Positions 24,809 to 33,235 of a stretch of 64,000 nt of DNA are shown here, piece after piece; position 1 is the stretch's first letter; every line of letters starts with the position of its first letter. The notes under the pieces are model-generated. The model saw nothing but the letters and a program-made list of their open reading frames with translations. It was not told the origin of the DNA and searched no databases. The DNA lies in NCBI RefSeq assembly GCF_042655385.1, contig NZ_JBHSMA010000016.1, positions 1-64,000 on the forward strand. The letters are read 5' to 3'. The DNA comes from Larkinella bovis (GTDB taxonomy: Bacteria; Bacteroidota; Bacteroidia; Cytophagales; Spirosomataceae). Both the position numbers and the translations under genes were made by a program.

Positions 24809-24895
24809 GTATGAATTCACCCAAACCGCCCGGCGGTTTCGCAACAGTTTCGACGCTGTTTTTGTCATTGATTTATTCCGATACCGCCTTTCATC

Positions 24896-25540
24896 ATGTC
24901 CCAACGGTTCTATTACCCTGTCCTGATCCTCCTGATTCTGGCGCACATCGCCGGGGTTATTGGTTTACACCTGCCGTCGCTGGCTCCGCTTTTCCGAAGT
25001 CTGGTACCGTTTAATCTGCTGGGTTCGCTGGGGTTGTTACTGCTCTTTCATACCGACTGGAACCGGCCTTTTCTGTTCTATTGTGTGCTGGTTATTGTGC
25101 TCGGTTTTCTGATTGAAGTGCTGGGTGTACAAACCGGTTTTGTATTCGGGAATTATGCCTACGGTCCTACGCTGGGCGGGGCGCTCTGGGATGTCCCGGT
25201 TATCATTGGCATCAACTGGCTGCTGTTAACTTACTGTTGTGGCGTCATCTGCGACCGGCTTTCTGTCCCGGTTTACCTGAAAACCATGCTGGCGGCTTCG
25301 CTGATGGTGCTGCTGGATACACTGATCGAACCGGTAGCGATTCGGCTCGACTTCTGGCACTGGTTCGAAGCCGAGGTTCCGATCCGGAATTATTTAGGCT
25401 GGTGGATTGTCTCCCTCGTCTTTCTCGCCATCTGGTACGGGTTGCCGTTTCGCAAGCAAAACCGGCTCGCGCTTCCGTTGCTGCTCCTTCAGTTTCTGTT
25501 TTTTATTGCCAATATAATCGTCTTCTTTCTGACCGAATAA
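24896..25540 (+). CDS. carotenoid biosynthesis membrane protein (CruF-like)
   Basis: A 214-residue polytopic membrane protein of the Caroten_synth (CruF/DUF422) family. Members include 1'-hydroxylases (hydratases) of monocyclic or acyclic carotenoids. Conserved polar motifs are present: FGNYAYGPTLG (about 84-94), PVIIGINWLL, D-x-x-IEPVA (about 143-149), WHWF and IRNYLGWW. Seven or so hydrophobic helices span the protein. No crtB/crtI genes are next to it, but the next gene is a CarH-type MerR regulator, suggesting light-controlled pigment production. The exact step cannot be told from sequence. Confidence 0.85.
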   Translation: MSQRFYYPVLILLILAHIAGVIGLHLPSLAPLFRSLVPFNLLGSLGLLLLFHTDWNRPFLFYCVLVIVLGFLIEVLGVQTGFVFGNYAYGPTLGGALWDVPVIIGINWLLLTYCCGVICDRLSVPVYLKTMLAASLMVLLDTLIEPVAIRLDFWHWFEAEVPIRNYLGWWIVSLVFLAIWYGLPFRKQNRLALPLLLLQFLFFIANIIVFFLTE

Positions 25541-25753
25541 TAAAACATTCTGTGGCCATCCGGTTTTTGTTGACGCCATCGAAGCGGATTAGTAGCTGAT
25601 TTCTATTATTTTAAACCGGCGGTCATTCGAAAGCCGGAACAGGATGTCGGGGCATCTTACTTGTTCTCTGACGTTTAATTGCCTAAAATTGTAAAACCAG
25701 GACCTTTATAAATCGTCTGTTATTCAATGAATCGAATTCAGGACGACTATACT

Positions 25754-25761
25754 TTGTACAA
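25754..25761 (+). promoter_or_regulatory. possible CarH-type half-operator upstream of the MerR gene
   Basis: TTGTACAA, an 8-base palindrome 5 bases before the ATG at 25767, fits the nTnTACAn half-site form described for CarH repressors as I recall it. No second copy 11 bases away is seen, so this is suggestive only. Confidence 0.25.
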
Positions 25762-25766
25762 TTCCC

Positions 25767-26645
25767 ATGAGTAATTACTCGATCAGGGACCTCGAACAGC
25801 TTTCCGGAATTAAGGCCCATACGCTTCGAATTTGGGAGCAACGCTATAACATTATTTCTCCCAAGCGGACGGATACCAATATACGGACCTACAACGACGT
25901 GGATTTAAAGCTGGTGCTGAACATCTCGTTGCTGAAAGAGCACGGTTTTAAAATCTCGGAGATCTCCAGGATGTCGCTCAGTGAAATGGCCCGGGAAGTA
26001 ATCACGATTTCGGACCAAAAACTTAATTATCCTGACCAGATTCACGCCCTGACCCTGGCGATGATCGATCTGGACGAGGATCGTTTTGATAAAATTATCA
26101 GCACGAATATCCTGCAATTCGGCTTCGAAAACACGATGGTTCACATCATTTACCCGTTTCTCAGCCGGATTGGCACCCTTTGGGTAACGGGTTCGATCGG
26201 TCCTGCCCAGGAGCATTTTATCTCGAATCTTATTCGGCAGAAAATCATCGTTGCCATCGACGGCCAGGTGACGAAACAGGAGCCGGACACCAAAAAATAC
26301 CTGCTGTTTTTGCCGGAAGGCGAGCTACACGAAATCGGGCTGCTGTTTGCCAATTATGTGATCCGGGCGCGGCAGAACAAAGTTATTTACCTGGGCCAAA
26401 GCCTGCCCTTCGCCGAACTGGAGTTTGTGTACGATTTTCACAAACCGGATTACCTCTTCACAGCGATTACCTCCTCACCCAGCAACCACGAAGTACAGCC
26501 GTTTGTGGATAAATTAGCCCATCGTTTTTCGAATTCGCAACTGTTGTTCACGGGCTATCAGGTTGTTGGTCAGGATATTCAAACTCCGCCCAATGTCCGG
26601 ATCATCAATACCGTCGACGATCTGATTCAGATTGCAGACCATTAA
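25767..26645 (+). CDS. MerR-family regulator with B12-binding (CarH/LitR-like) domains
   Basis: A 292-residue transcription factor. Residues 1-70 are a MerR winged helix (YSIRDLEQLSGIKAHTLRIW). Residues ~80-165 match the B12-binding helical cap and ~165-292 the Rossmann-like cobalamin domain. The CarH cobalamin signature is intact: W139 followed by nine residues and E149-H150 (W-x9-EH), and the E-x-H188-x-x-G191 motif (GELHEIG) supplying the lower axial His. It is therefore a strong candidate for an adenosylcobalamin-dependent light sensor that represses DNA binding targets in the dark. It follows a carotenoid gene, the classical CarH target class, on the same strand after a 226-base gap. Confidence 0.88.
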   Translation: MSNYSIRDLEQLSGIKAHTLRIWEQRYNIISPKRTDTNIRTYNDVDLKLVLNISLLKEHGFKISEISRMSLSEMAREVITISDQKLNYPDQIHALTLAMIDLDEDRFDKIISTNILQFGFENTMVHIIYPFLSRIGTLWVTGSIGPAQEHFISNLIRQKIIVAIDGQVTKQEPDTKKYLLFLPEGELHEIGLLFANYVIRARQNKVIYLGQSLPFAELEFVYDFHKPDYLFTAITSSPSNHEVQPFVDKLAHRFSNSQLLFTGYQVVGQDIQTPPNVRIINTVDDLIQIADH

Positions 26646-26646
26646 A

Positions 26647-26675
26647 AACCGGCGGTCTTACGAAAACCGCCGGTT
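26647..26675. terminator. terminator hairpin between MerR and TonB receptor genes
   Basis: AACCGGCGGT (26647-26656) and ACCGCCGGTT (26666-26675) form a 10-bp stem. The minus strand continues with a T-run, so it mainly serves the TonB receptor; the plus strand has only two T. Confidence 0.8.
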
Positions 26676-26696
26676 CTAGGGAACGCCGGAAATCGG

Positions 26697-29600
26697 CTAA
26701 CGATTCATCAATTCGTCGAACGTCAGCGAAACGTAATACATGCCCCCAACACTCGGGTTGCCCCAGGCCTGCGTATACAGTTTACCAAGCACGTTGGTCC
26801 CGCCGATTTTCAGGATCGATTTAAGGCCCGGAATTCGTTTGCTCACCTGCGCATCGAGCGAACCAAAGGCCGGAATTCGGGTTTGCTGCCGCAGGGTAGC
26901 TTCCGTATTGGCAAAACTAGACTCCCAGAGGAACCCGTCCTGATGCCGGAAAACCACATTGAACCCGAGACCGCTATTCCGGATATTCCGGTTTCCGAAC
27001 GACAGGTTATACCGGTATTTGGGGGAGTTAAAGAACGTGACAAAACCGGTTGGCAGGGAGCCCCGGTTGGCCAGATCGTTGAAGGCGACATTGCCGCCAA
27101 TCAGGAAATTGCCGGGCAGTCGGTAATCGGCGCCGACGGCCCAGCCGTGGTTTTTAACCTGAACCGGTGCATTGACGTAAAAACTATAGATCGTGCGGGT
27201 AGTCCCACCGATGAGTTGCAGCAACGAGTTCGGGTCGGCGCTCGTCGCGGGTTGAGCCCCCTGCACCACAACCTGCGCTCCTTCAAAATTGAGAAACCGG
27301 TTGTAATAATAATAGGCGTCGATAAATAGCCGGTTTTTAACCAGGCCTTTGTAGCCCAACTCGTAGGTTTCAACCCGTTCGGGATCCCACTGCCGGGGCT
27401 GATACCGCTGCAACGACTGGGCCGCCTGGGGCAGCGCAACGCCTTTTTGCAACGCATCCCCAAAGTCCCGAACCGATTCCAGCGTATACACCGGGTTGGT
27501 TCCGAAGTTATACCGGTCTCTAAACTGCGGCAATCCCCCAATCAAACGGCTCGTGGGCGTGTTCAGGTCGATATACTGCGACTGGGTGGTTGGTATCCGG
27601 AACCCGCGCTGAAACGACGCCCGGACATTGTGCACCTTCGCCAGCGTCAAAACCGCCGATAACCGGGGGCTGAACTGTCCCTTGAAATTGACGTTTTTAT
27701 CGTACCGGACCGACGCCGTCAGCTTCAGGAGATCAGCCACGGTTTTGGCCGCCTGCGCATAACCGCCGTACTCGTTGATTTTGTATTCGTCGCCGTTTTC
27801 ATCCAGGGCAAAAATGGTCCCCCCGGAGTTCAGGGCGTACTGCCGGAAGTTGCCCCCCACGATGAGTTCAACCGTCGCCGGATCGAGCAGCTTGCCGAAA
27901 TTGTACATAAACTCACCGTGGTACAGGTTCGTTCTGTCCAGAAATTTAGCGCCCAGGTTGGGGAGCGTACCCGGCAATGACCGACCGGAAACCGTAGCAG
28001 CCGCCTGTTCGAACGCAGCGGTACCGGGCAAAAACCGCCCCTGATCGGCAGCTGCGCGAGCCGCCGTATGCAAGGCGTTCGATTGGTTTTTAGCCGCATT
28101 CAAAGCCGCCTGCGGATCGGTTGGATTAGCCGCTAAAGCCTGATTAATGATTTGCAGAGCCCCGCCCGCGTAGGTAAAGGCGTACTGCGGAAACCACGAC
28201 CCGATCAGATTGCTTTGGTCCAGACTCGGTTTCCAGGCTTCGTTGATGCCCTGCCCCAGCAGACTGATTGCGAACGAATCCCCCGAGCGTTCCTGCGTGG
28301 TATAGGCGCGTACAAAAAAGTTCGATCCGCGCAACTCCGCTTTGTATTGCCCAATGCTAAAGCCTTTGATGTAATACCGGTCCTGGCCCGTATAGCCGGT
28401 CGTGCCGGTTCCCCAGTTGGCCTGCAAAATAGCCTCCAGGTTATCGTTGAGCCGATAATGAACAGCGCCGTTCAGTTTCAGGCTGTTGACTTTGTAATTG
28501 ACCAGCTCACTTTCGGCGTAGCCCGTCCGCGAAACCGTCACATTAGGCAGCAACACCTCATTGACAATCTGAGTCGCTGGGATTTTCGTTGCCGACGACA
28601 GCTGATTGACGCCCGCGATGATTTGCGCCAGCTCCGGTGAGACCAAAGCAATCTGCGCCGGAGGCAGCGGTAACAATTGCGCTACCGTACTCTGAAAGGC
28701 GCTTAAATTGGCGCTGGCATCCCCGTAAATATTGATCCCGTCGTATCCCGGATTGTTCTGGCGGGTTCCGTTAGCCAGGGTAAAACCGTTGGCAAAACCC
28801 TGATCGCGCTGGTCGGAGGCCTGCCAGTCGTCGGCGCTGATGTACGATGCACTGATCTTGAACGCCAGCCGGTTATTGAAGGCTTTGGCGAAACGAATGC
28901 CTGCGTCGTAGAAGGGCGTGGTAGCCTTGCTTCGGTTGCTGGCCGACATAATCCCGGTTTTGGCGTAGGCGCTCAGACCCTGAAACTGAAATGGATTCTT
29001 ACTGTTCATCAAGACCAGCCCATTGATGGCGTTGGGACCGTACAGGGCCGAAGCCGCACCCGGCAGGAGTTCGACGCTTTCCACATCCAGTTCCGACATC
29101 CCGGCGATATTCCCGACGGAAAAGTTAAGCCCCGGTGCCTGATTGTCCATACCATCGACCAGTTGAACCACCCGCGTGTTGCCATTGGCGCTAAAACCGC
29201 GTACGTTGACCGACCGAAACATCAGACTTTGCGTGCTCATGTCAACACCTTTCAGGTTAAGCAACGCGTCGTAAAAGGTGGCAGCAGGGGCCGACTGAAT
29301 GGCGCGAATGTCTATTTTTTCGACCGTAACCGGGGATTTCATGACGCTTTCTTCCACCCGCGACGCCGATACCACGACTTCCTGCCCCAGCATAACCTGC
29401 TCCTCCAGTTCGATTTTCACGTCTGTCTGGTTATCCACCACCAGCTCCCGGGGTTGAAAGCCCACCGAGGAAACCACCAGCGTCAGCGGTGTCGGGATGG
29501 CTGTTGTTAATGAAAACCGGCCTTTCGTATCGGTAATTGTTCCGGCAACCGTTCCTTTCACCGTGATGCTGACCCCAATGAGTGGATTTTTAGAGCCACT

Positions 29601-29702
29601 TTCGAGGATACTTCCGGTAATTTTGGTTTGCGCCCAACCCCATGCAGGAACGGTAAGACAGAATCCTACAACCAGTAAAAGCCGCCTGTAACTTTTTCTC
29701 AT
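26697..29702 (-). CDS. TonB-dependent outer-membrane receptor
   Basis: A 1001-residue outer-membrane active transporter. Signal peptide about 1-24 (ending GWAQ). A carboxypeptidase-regulatory-like beta domain (27-105, ITGSILESGSKNPLIGVSI) comes first, then the plug (about 115-225, VEKIDIRAIQSAPAATFYDAL, GMDNQAPG, GAASALYGPNAING). The 22-strand barrel domain runs to the C-terminus (YYVSLTFDELMNR). The substrate is unknown. No SusD-like partner or transport operon lies beside it, so it is not a typical polysaccharide-utilisation pair. Its energy could come from the ExbBD-type motor encoded at 4-5 kb or another copy. Confidence 0.95.
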   Translation of the reverse strand: MRKSYRRLLLVVGFCLTVPAWGWAQTKITGSILESGSKNPLIGVSITVKGTVAGTITDTKGRFSLTTAIPTPLTLVVSSVGFQPRELVVDNQTDVKIELEEQVMLGQEVVVSASRVEESVMKSPVTVEKIDIRAIQSAPAATFYDALLNLKGVDMSTQSLMFRSVNVRGFSANGNTRVVQLVDGMDNQAPGLNFSVGNIAGMSELDVESVELLPGAASALYGPNAINGLVLMNSKNPFQFQGLSAYAKTGIMSASNRSKATTPFYDAGIRFAKAFNNRLAFKISASYISADDWQASDQRDQGFANGFTLANGTRQNNPGYDGINIYGDASANLSAFQSTVAQLLPLPPAQIALVSPELAQIIAGVNQLSSATKIPATQIVNEVLLPNVTVSRTGYAESELVNYKVNSLKLNGAVHYRLNDNLEAILQANWGTGTTGYTGQDRYYIKGFSIGQYKAELRGSNFFVRAYTTQERSGDSFAISLLGQGINEAWKPSLDQSNLIGSWFPQYAFTYAGGALQIINQALAANPTDPQAALNAAKNQSNALHTAARAAADQGRFLPGTAAFEQAAATVSGRSLPGTLPNLGAKFLDRTNLYHGEFMYNFGKLLDPATVELIVGGNFRQYALNSGGTIFALDENGDEYKINEYGGYAQAAKTVADLLKLTASVRYDKNVNFKGQFSPRLSAVLTLAKVHNVRASFQRGFRIPTTQSQYIDLNTPTSRLIGGLPQFRDRYNFGTNPVYTLESVRDFGDALQKGVALPQAAQSLQRYQPRQWDPERVETYELGYKGLVKNRLFIDAYYYYNRFLNFEGAQVVVQGAQPATSADPNSLLQLIGGTTRTIYSFYVNAPVQVKNHGWAVGADYRLPGNFLIGGNVAFNDLANRGSLPTGFVTFFNSPKYRYNLSFGNRNIRNSGLGFNVVFRHQDGFLWESSFANTEATLRQQTRIPAFGSLDAQVSKRIPGLKSILKIGGTNVLGKLYTQAWGNPSVGGMYYVSLTFDELMNR

Positions 29703-30117
29703 AATAAGGTTCGTTTTCTGATCCGCAACAAAACGGATATTGATCTGTAAATGCGAATCTAACTGGTTAAAATTTTATAAATACACAAATCATCATAAAC
29801 CTATAAACCCAGAACAAGTCCCAATAAGGACGTTAGCCAACCGGCTGTCCTTAACCCTTTATTTGCGTTTTCGGGAGTTCGGGCTTAAGCAACATCGGGA
29901 CTGGATCGACCTGAATTAATACCTTAATAGAATGATGACCACGGTTACTCAAAAAACCTCTGTTTTATTTCGTATTTTTGTCTTTTCCCTCTGTCTGCCA
30001 CTGGCATTTCTTCGATAAGAATAACCATCCTTGACTAACTTTTAAGCGCATTCCTTGTAGTTTAGGAACCCCGTTGCCAATTTAAGGGGTTTGATGTTTA
30101 GCAGAAAATACTTTTGT
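29703..30117. other. divergent intergenic region with a 28-codon ORF
   Basis: A 415-base gap between the TonB receptor and the divergent guanylyltransferase gene. It contains a short ORF at 29932-30018 (28 residues ending SLCLPLAFLR, signal-peptide-like) and a TATTTTTG box at 29973-29980 that could start a ~130-base leader for the guanylyltransferase gene. Otherwise I see no structured element. Confidence 0.4.
29932..30018 (+). pseudogene. possible truncated exported-protein remnant, 28 codons
   Basis: ATG ATG ... TAA encodes 28 residues: a polar start (MMTTVTQK) and a hydrophobic stretch (VLFRIFVFSLCLPLAFLR), like a signal peptide that stops before a mature protein. No continuation is seen in other frames. 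It may be chance, a leader peptide or the stump of a lost gene. Confidence 0.2.
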
Positions 30118-31191
30118 ATGAACCATACGTATGTTATTATCATGGCGGGCGGGGTTGGGACCCGGTTCTGGCCATTTAGCCGCACCAACAACCCCAAACA
30201 GTTTCACGATGTACTCGGAACCGGTAAGTCGCTCCTGCAACAAACGGCCGAACGATTTGACGGAATTTGCCCTAAAGAACATATTTATATCGTTACCAGC
30301 GCCGAATACCACGCACTGGTTAAAGAACAGCTTCCTTACCTGAGTGACGATCAGATTCTGTGCGAGCCCGTTCGCCGGAATACCGCCCCCTGTATTGCGT
30401 ACGCTGCCTATAAAATTGCCCGGCAGGACCCGCAGGCCAACATGATCGTGGCGCCAGCCGACCACATTATTTTAAAGGAAGAAGAGTTCCGTAGCACCAT
30501 CCGGACGGCCTTGGCCGCCACCGCCGATCAGGACATTCTGGTCACGCTGGGCATTCAGCCCAGCCGCCCGGATACGGGATACGGTTACATCCAGTATATT
30601 CCGGATTCGGATAATCAGGGAACGAAAAAGGTCAAAACGTTTACCGAAAAACCGCACCTTGAACTGGCAAAACAGTTTCTGGAAAGTGGCGAATTCGTCT
30701 GGAATGCCGGGATTTTTGTCTGGAATGCGCAGGCCATTCGCAAAGCCTTCGAAGCCTACATGCCCGAAATTGCCGATATTTTTGCCGAAGGCGACGGAGC
30801 GTATTTTAGCGAAAAAGAAAACGTTTTTATCAACAAGGCGTATTCGCTCTGCAAAAATATTTCCATCGATAACGGGATCATGGAAAAAGCCAAGAATGTC
30901 TACGTCGTGCTGAGCGATTTTGGCTGGTCGGACCTGGGCACCTGGAAGTCGTTGTACGAAGTATCGAACAAGGACGCCAATGAAAACGTAACGGATGGTA
31001 CGCACCTGCTCTACAATGCCAACAACAACATCATCAAAACACCAAAAGACAAATTGGTGGTTATCAGCGGACTAGAAGGCTTTATTGTGGCCGAATTCGA
31101 CGGAGTTCTGCTGATTTGCCCCAAAGAAGAAGAGCAAAAAGTAAAAGAGTTTGTGGCCGACGCCAAAAACCACGGCGCCCACTTTGTATAA
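30118..31191 (+). CDS. manC: mannose-1-phosphate guanylyltransferase
   Basis: A 357-residue nucleotidyltransferase making GDP-mannose from mannose-1-phosphate and GTP, a precursor of surface glycans (cytosol). The pyrophosphorylase signature is near the N-terminus: AGGVGTRFWP from residue 10. A FTEKP motif near residue 175 and NAGIFVW near 200 are diagnostic of the GMP family. It is the short form without the phosphomannose isomerase domain. The start at MNHTYVIIMAGG was preferred to an upstream in-frame ATG at 30091. It probably supplies the glycan genes at 40-52 kb. Confidence 0.92.
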   Translation: MNHTYVIIMAGGVGTRFWPFSRTNNPKQFHDVLGTGKSLLQQTAERFDGICPKEHIYIVTSAEYHALVKEQLPYLSDDQILCEPVRRNTAPCIAYAAYKIARQDPQANMIVAPADHIILKEEEFRSTIRTALAATADQDILVTLGIQPSRPDTGYGYIQYIPDSDNQGTKKVKTFTEKPHLELAKQFLESGEFVWNAGIFVWNAQAIRKAFEAYMPEIADIFAEGDGAYFSEKENVFINKAYSLCKNISIDNGIMEKAKNVYVVLSDFGWSDLGTWKSLYEVSNKDANENVTDGTHLLYNANNNIIKTPKDKLVVISGLEGFIVAEFDGVLLICPKEEEQKVKEFVADAKNHGAHFV

Positions 31192-31200
31192 GTTCGTATA

Positions 31201-31260
31201 AAACTAATGAAGGATGACCGGTGAATGGATAGGAAAAACCCGGTCATCCTTCATTAGTTT
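31201..31260. terminator. 21-bp perfect inverted repeat between convergent manC and thiL
   Basis: Arms AAACTAATGAAGGATGACCGG (written in part: 31201-31221) and its exact inverse (31240-31260) enclose an 18-base loop. It fills the 67-base gap and reaches the thiL stop codon. There is no long T-tract. The ATGAAGGATGA word resembles the other word-built hairpins here. Confidence 0.7.
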
Positions 31261-32293
31261 AAAAGTGTTTCCAGCCCTGCGCCTTTAAGGGAGTATATTG
31301 GCCCGCCTTGGTACCTAACAACACCGAATCCGGTTTGTCGGTCAGGTAACCGATGGGCGTGATGCGGGCGTGGTTTTTTAACTTCTCGAATTCCTGCGGA
31401 CGAATCGTAAACAGCAGTTCGTAGTCTTCTCCGCCGTTCAGGGCCGCCGTCAGCGGGCTCAGGTTTAATTCGGTCGCCACCAAGTAGGTAACATCGTCGA
31501 TGGGAATGTTTTCATCGAAGATCACCGCCCCGGTTTTGGATTGCGTGCAAATGTGCAGCAGTTCCGACGCCAGCCCGTCCGACACATCGATCATCGCGGT
31601 CGGTACGACTCCCAAATCCTGAAGTTCATACACAATGTCGGTGCGCGCCGACGGCCGTAGCTGACGTTCCAGCACGTAGGATTTATCCTCGCTGATTTCC
31701 GGCTGCATGGTCGGATCGGCCAGAAATACCTGTTTCTCGCGTTCCAAGAGCTGCAGCCCGCAGTAAGCTGCCCCGAAATCGCCCGTTACGCAAACCACGT
31801 CGTTGGGTTGGGCGGTATTGCGGTACGCAATTCTATCTTTGGGCACCCGACCGGTTACCGAAACGGAAATGACCAGCCCGGAACGGGAGGAGGTTGTATC
31901 GCCCCCAATGAGATCGATCCGATAGGATTCGCAGGCTGCTTTAATTCCCGCATACAATTCTTCCACTGCTTCGACCGAAAACCGGCTGCTGAGCGCCACG
32001 CTAACCGTAATCTGCAGGGGTGTTCCGTTCATGGCGGCAATGTCGGAGACATTGACCGCAACGGCTTTGAAACCGAGGTGCTTCAGGGGCGTATACGCCA
32101 GATCGAAATGCACGCCTTCCAGCAGCATGTCGGTGGAAATGAGCCAGTAATCGGGGCCGCCGGTGTCGATCACGGCCGCATCATCGCCAATACCCCGCAC
32201 GGTTTCCGGCCGTGTCGGAGCGCCAAATTCCTGATTGATGCGGTTGATCAGGCCAATTTCGCCCAATGATTCCAATTCCGTTCGTGTGTTCAT
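31259..32293 (-). CDS. thiL: thiamine-monophosphate kinase
   Basis: A 344-residue ThiL of the PurM/AIRS ATP-binding superfamily. It phosphorylates thiamine monophosphate to thiamine diphosphate in the cytosol. Motifs seen: GIGDDAAVID near residue 30, the ISVSVTGRV block, and DVSDGLASELLHIC near 210. The start is placed at MNTRTELESLG (32293), because a longer in-frame ATG at 32338 lies upstream of the lipoprotein terminator at 32307-32336. Length fits the family. No other thiamine genes are adjacent. Confidence 0.93.
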   Translation of the reverse strand: MNTRTELESLGEIGLINRINQEFGAPTRPETVRGIGDDAAVIDTGGPDYWLISTDMLLEGVHFDLAYTPLKHLGFKAVAVNVSDIAAMNGTPLQITVSVALSSRFSVEAVEELYAGIKAACESYRIDLIGGDTTSSRSGLVISVSVTGRVPKDRIAYRNTAQPNDVVCVTGDFGAAYCGLQLLEREKQVFLADPTMQPEISEDKSYVLERQLRPSARTDIVYELQDLGVVPTAMIDVSDGLASELLHICTQSKTGAVIFDENIPIDDVTYLVATELNLSPLTAALNGGEDYELLFTIRPQEFEKLKNHARITPIGYLTDKPDSVLLGTKAGQYTPLKAQGWKHF

Positions 32294-32306
32294 ACCGTTA
32301 CTAAAA

Positions 32307-32336
32307 CAAAAAAGCCGCTTTCGGTTCGAAAGCGGC
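32307..32336 (-). terminator. intrinsic terminator of the lipoprotein gene
   Basis: GCCGCTTTCG (32314-32323) and CGAAAGCGGC (32327-32336) form a 10-bp stem with a 3-base loop. The minus strand then runs into seven T (32313-32307). It separates the lipoprotein from thiL. Confidence 0.9.
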
Positions 32337-32388
32337 AAAAATAATCAGAAACTATCTTCGATCGGTATCGACCCGGGTAGCAAGCCAC

Positions 32389-32835
32389 TTACGGATTCGA
32401 CAGGGTATATTTATTGGTTGTCCCACCGGTTTTCCGATCGGCGGTTGTCCGGGTGATTTCCAGTGCATTATCCGACGAGGAATTGATCGTGAATTCAATC
32501 GTCGGGCCATCGGTGGGGGCCGGGCTCAGGTTTTTCAGGATCAGTTTCGTATCGCCCTGCACTTCATACTGCCCCGTTGACTTGAAGCCATCGACCTGGG
32601 TAATCACCACGGTTGGCGGGTTGCTCAGATCCAGCGCATACTGCGAATAACCGGGTCTGACGTTACCAGTCCCCCCCTTGGTGTATACGACCACATTGTT
32701 TTCTTCCACTTTTTGGGCCGACCAGTTTTTGGCAATTCGCTCCGAAAGCGGTTTTACCTTGCTTTTACTACAACCGGTCAACATCACAAACAGACCCAAA
32801 ACCGTAACAAAGGCGATCAGTGTATTTTTTTTCAT
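32389..32835 (-). CDS. lipoprotein with lipocalin-like C-terminal domain
   Basis: A 148-residue predicted lipoprotein. The signal peptide ends at a lipobox with C22 (MLTGC). The mature part has repeated short beta strands (YALDLS, TVVITQVDG, TGQYEVQGDTKLILKNL, EFTINSSSDNALEITRT) and matches the general look of lipocalin-like proteins common in Bacteroidota. The start at MKKNTLIAFV (32835) is preferred over an upstream ATG because it gives the signal peptide. A TATTTTTG box sits only 4 bases upstream, implying a very short or leaderless mRNA. Ligand and role unknown. Confidence 0.75.
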   Translation of the reverse strand: MKKNTLIAFVTVLGLFVMLTGCSKSKVKPLSERIAKNWSAQKVEENNVVVYTKGGTGNVRPGYSQYALDLSNPPTVVITQVDGFKSTGQYEVQGDTKLILKNLSPAPTDGPTIEFTINSSSDNALEITRTTADRKTGGTTNKYTLSNP

Positions 32836-32839
32836 ATGA

Positions 32840-32847
32840 CAAAAATA
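32840..32847 (-). promoter_or_regulatory. -7 box immediately upstream of the lipoprotein start
   Basis: The minus strand reads TATTTTTG, a full match, ending 5 bases before the ATG at 32835. A standard -7 to start spacing would put the transcript start at or inside the start codon. Confidence 0.4.
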
Positions 32848-32960
32848 GATAGACGTAATGGTGTTCATCAGTAAGCGGTTAAAGTTACAGGTTTTTACGA
32901 AACCAATACCTAAACTTAGGCGTAAACGTTGCATTTTTGCCGGACCCATTGTTTTGCTTT

Positions 32961-33215
32961 ATGAGCCTTGAAAAGAGTGATTTCCTGAAAGAATACACCC
33001 GTTCGCAACTGGCGCTTCGCAACGGCTCCGACCGCGACGAAATCTGGTGTGCTTACCGGGGTATCATTTACGATGTTTCGTCCAGTCGGCTCTGGCGCCA
33101 CGGCAAGCATTACGAACACTGGGCCGGCCAGGATCTCACCGACGAACTGATCGACGCACCCCATGGCGAATGGGTGTTCGGTCGCTTCAAACCGGTCGGA
33201 AAATTAATCAGTTAA
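32961..33215 (+). CDS. cytochrome b5-like haem/steroid-binding domain protein
   Basis: An 84-residue soluble protein that is almost entirely one cytochrome b5-like domain: Y-DVSSSRLW, HGKHYEHWAGQDLTDEL and APHGEW. The likely axial haem ligands are H53 and H68 (in APHG). No signal peptide. It could be a small electron carrier or a haem/steroid binder of the MAPR type; the redox partner is unknown. It is 20 bases upstream of the GlcNAc-kinase-like gene, so probably co-transcribed, and divergent from the lipoprotein. Start chosen at MSLEKSDFL, 24 bases inside a longer in-frame ORF. Confidence 0.85.
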   Translation: MSLEKSDFLKEYTRSQLALRNGSDRDEIWCAYRGIIYDVSSSRLWRHGKHYEHWAGQDLTDELIDAPHGEWVFGRFKPVGKLIS

Positions 33216-33235
33216 CCACCAACCAGCGTCCCGAA

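Noticed and set aside
24719..24946. Minus-strand ORF containing KDGSRTRDLQNHN
   Set aside because: It is the reverse reading of the tRNA-His gene.
30109..30116. TACTTTTG as an ordinary promoter box for manC
   Set aside because: It ends one base before the ATG at 30118, so a usual start site would fall inside the gene; kept only as a leaderless possibility.
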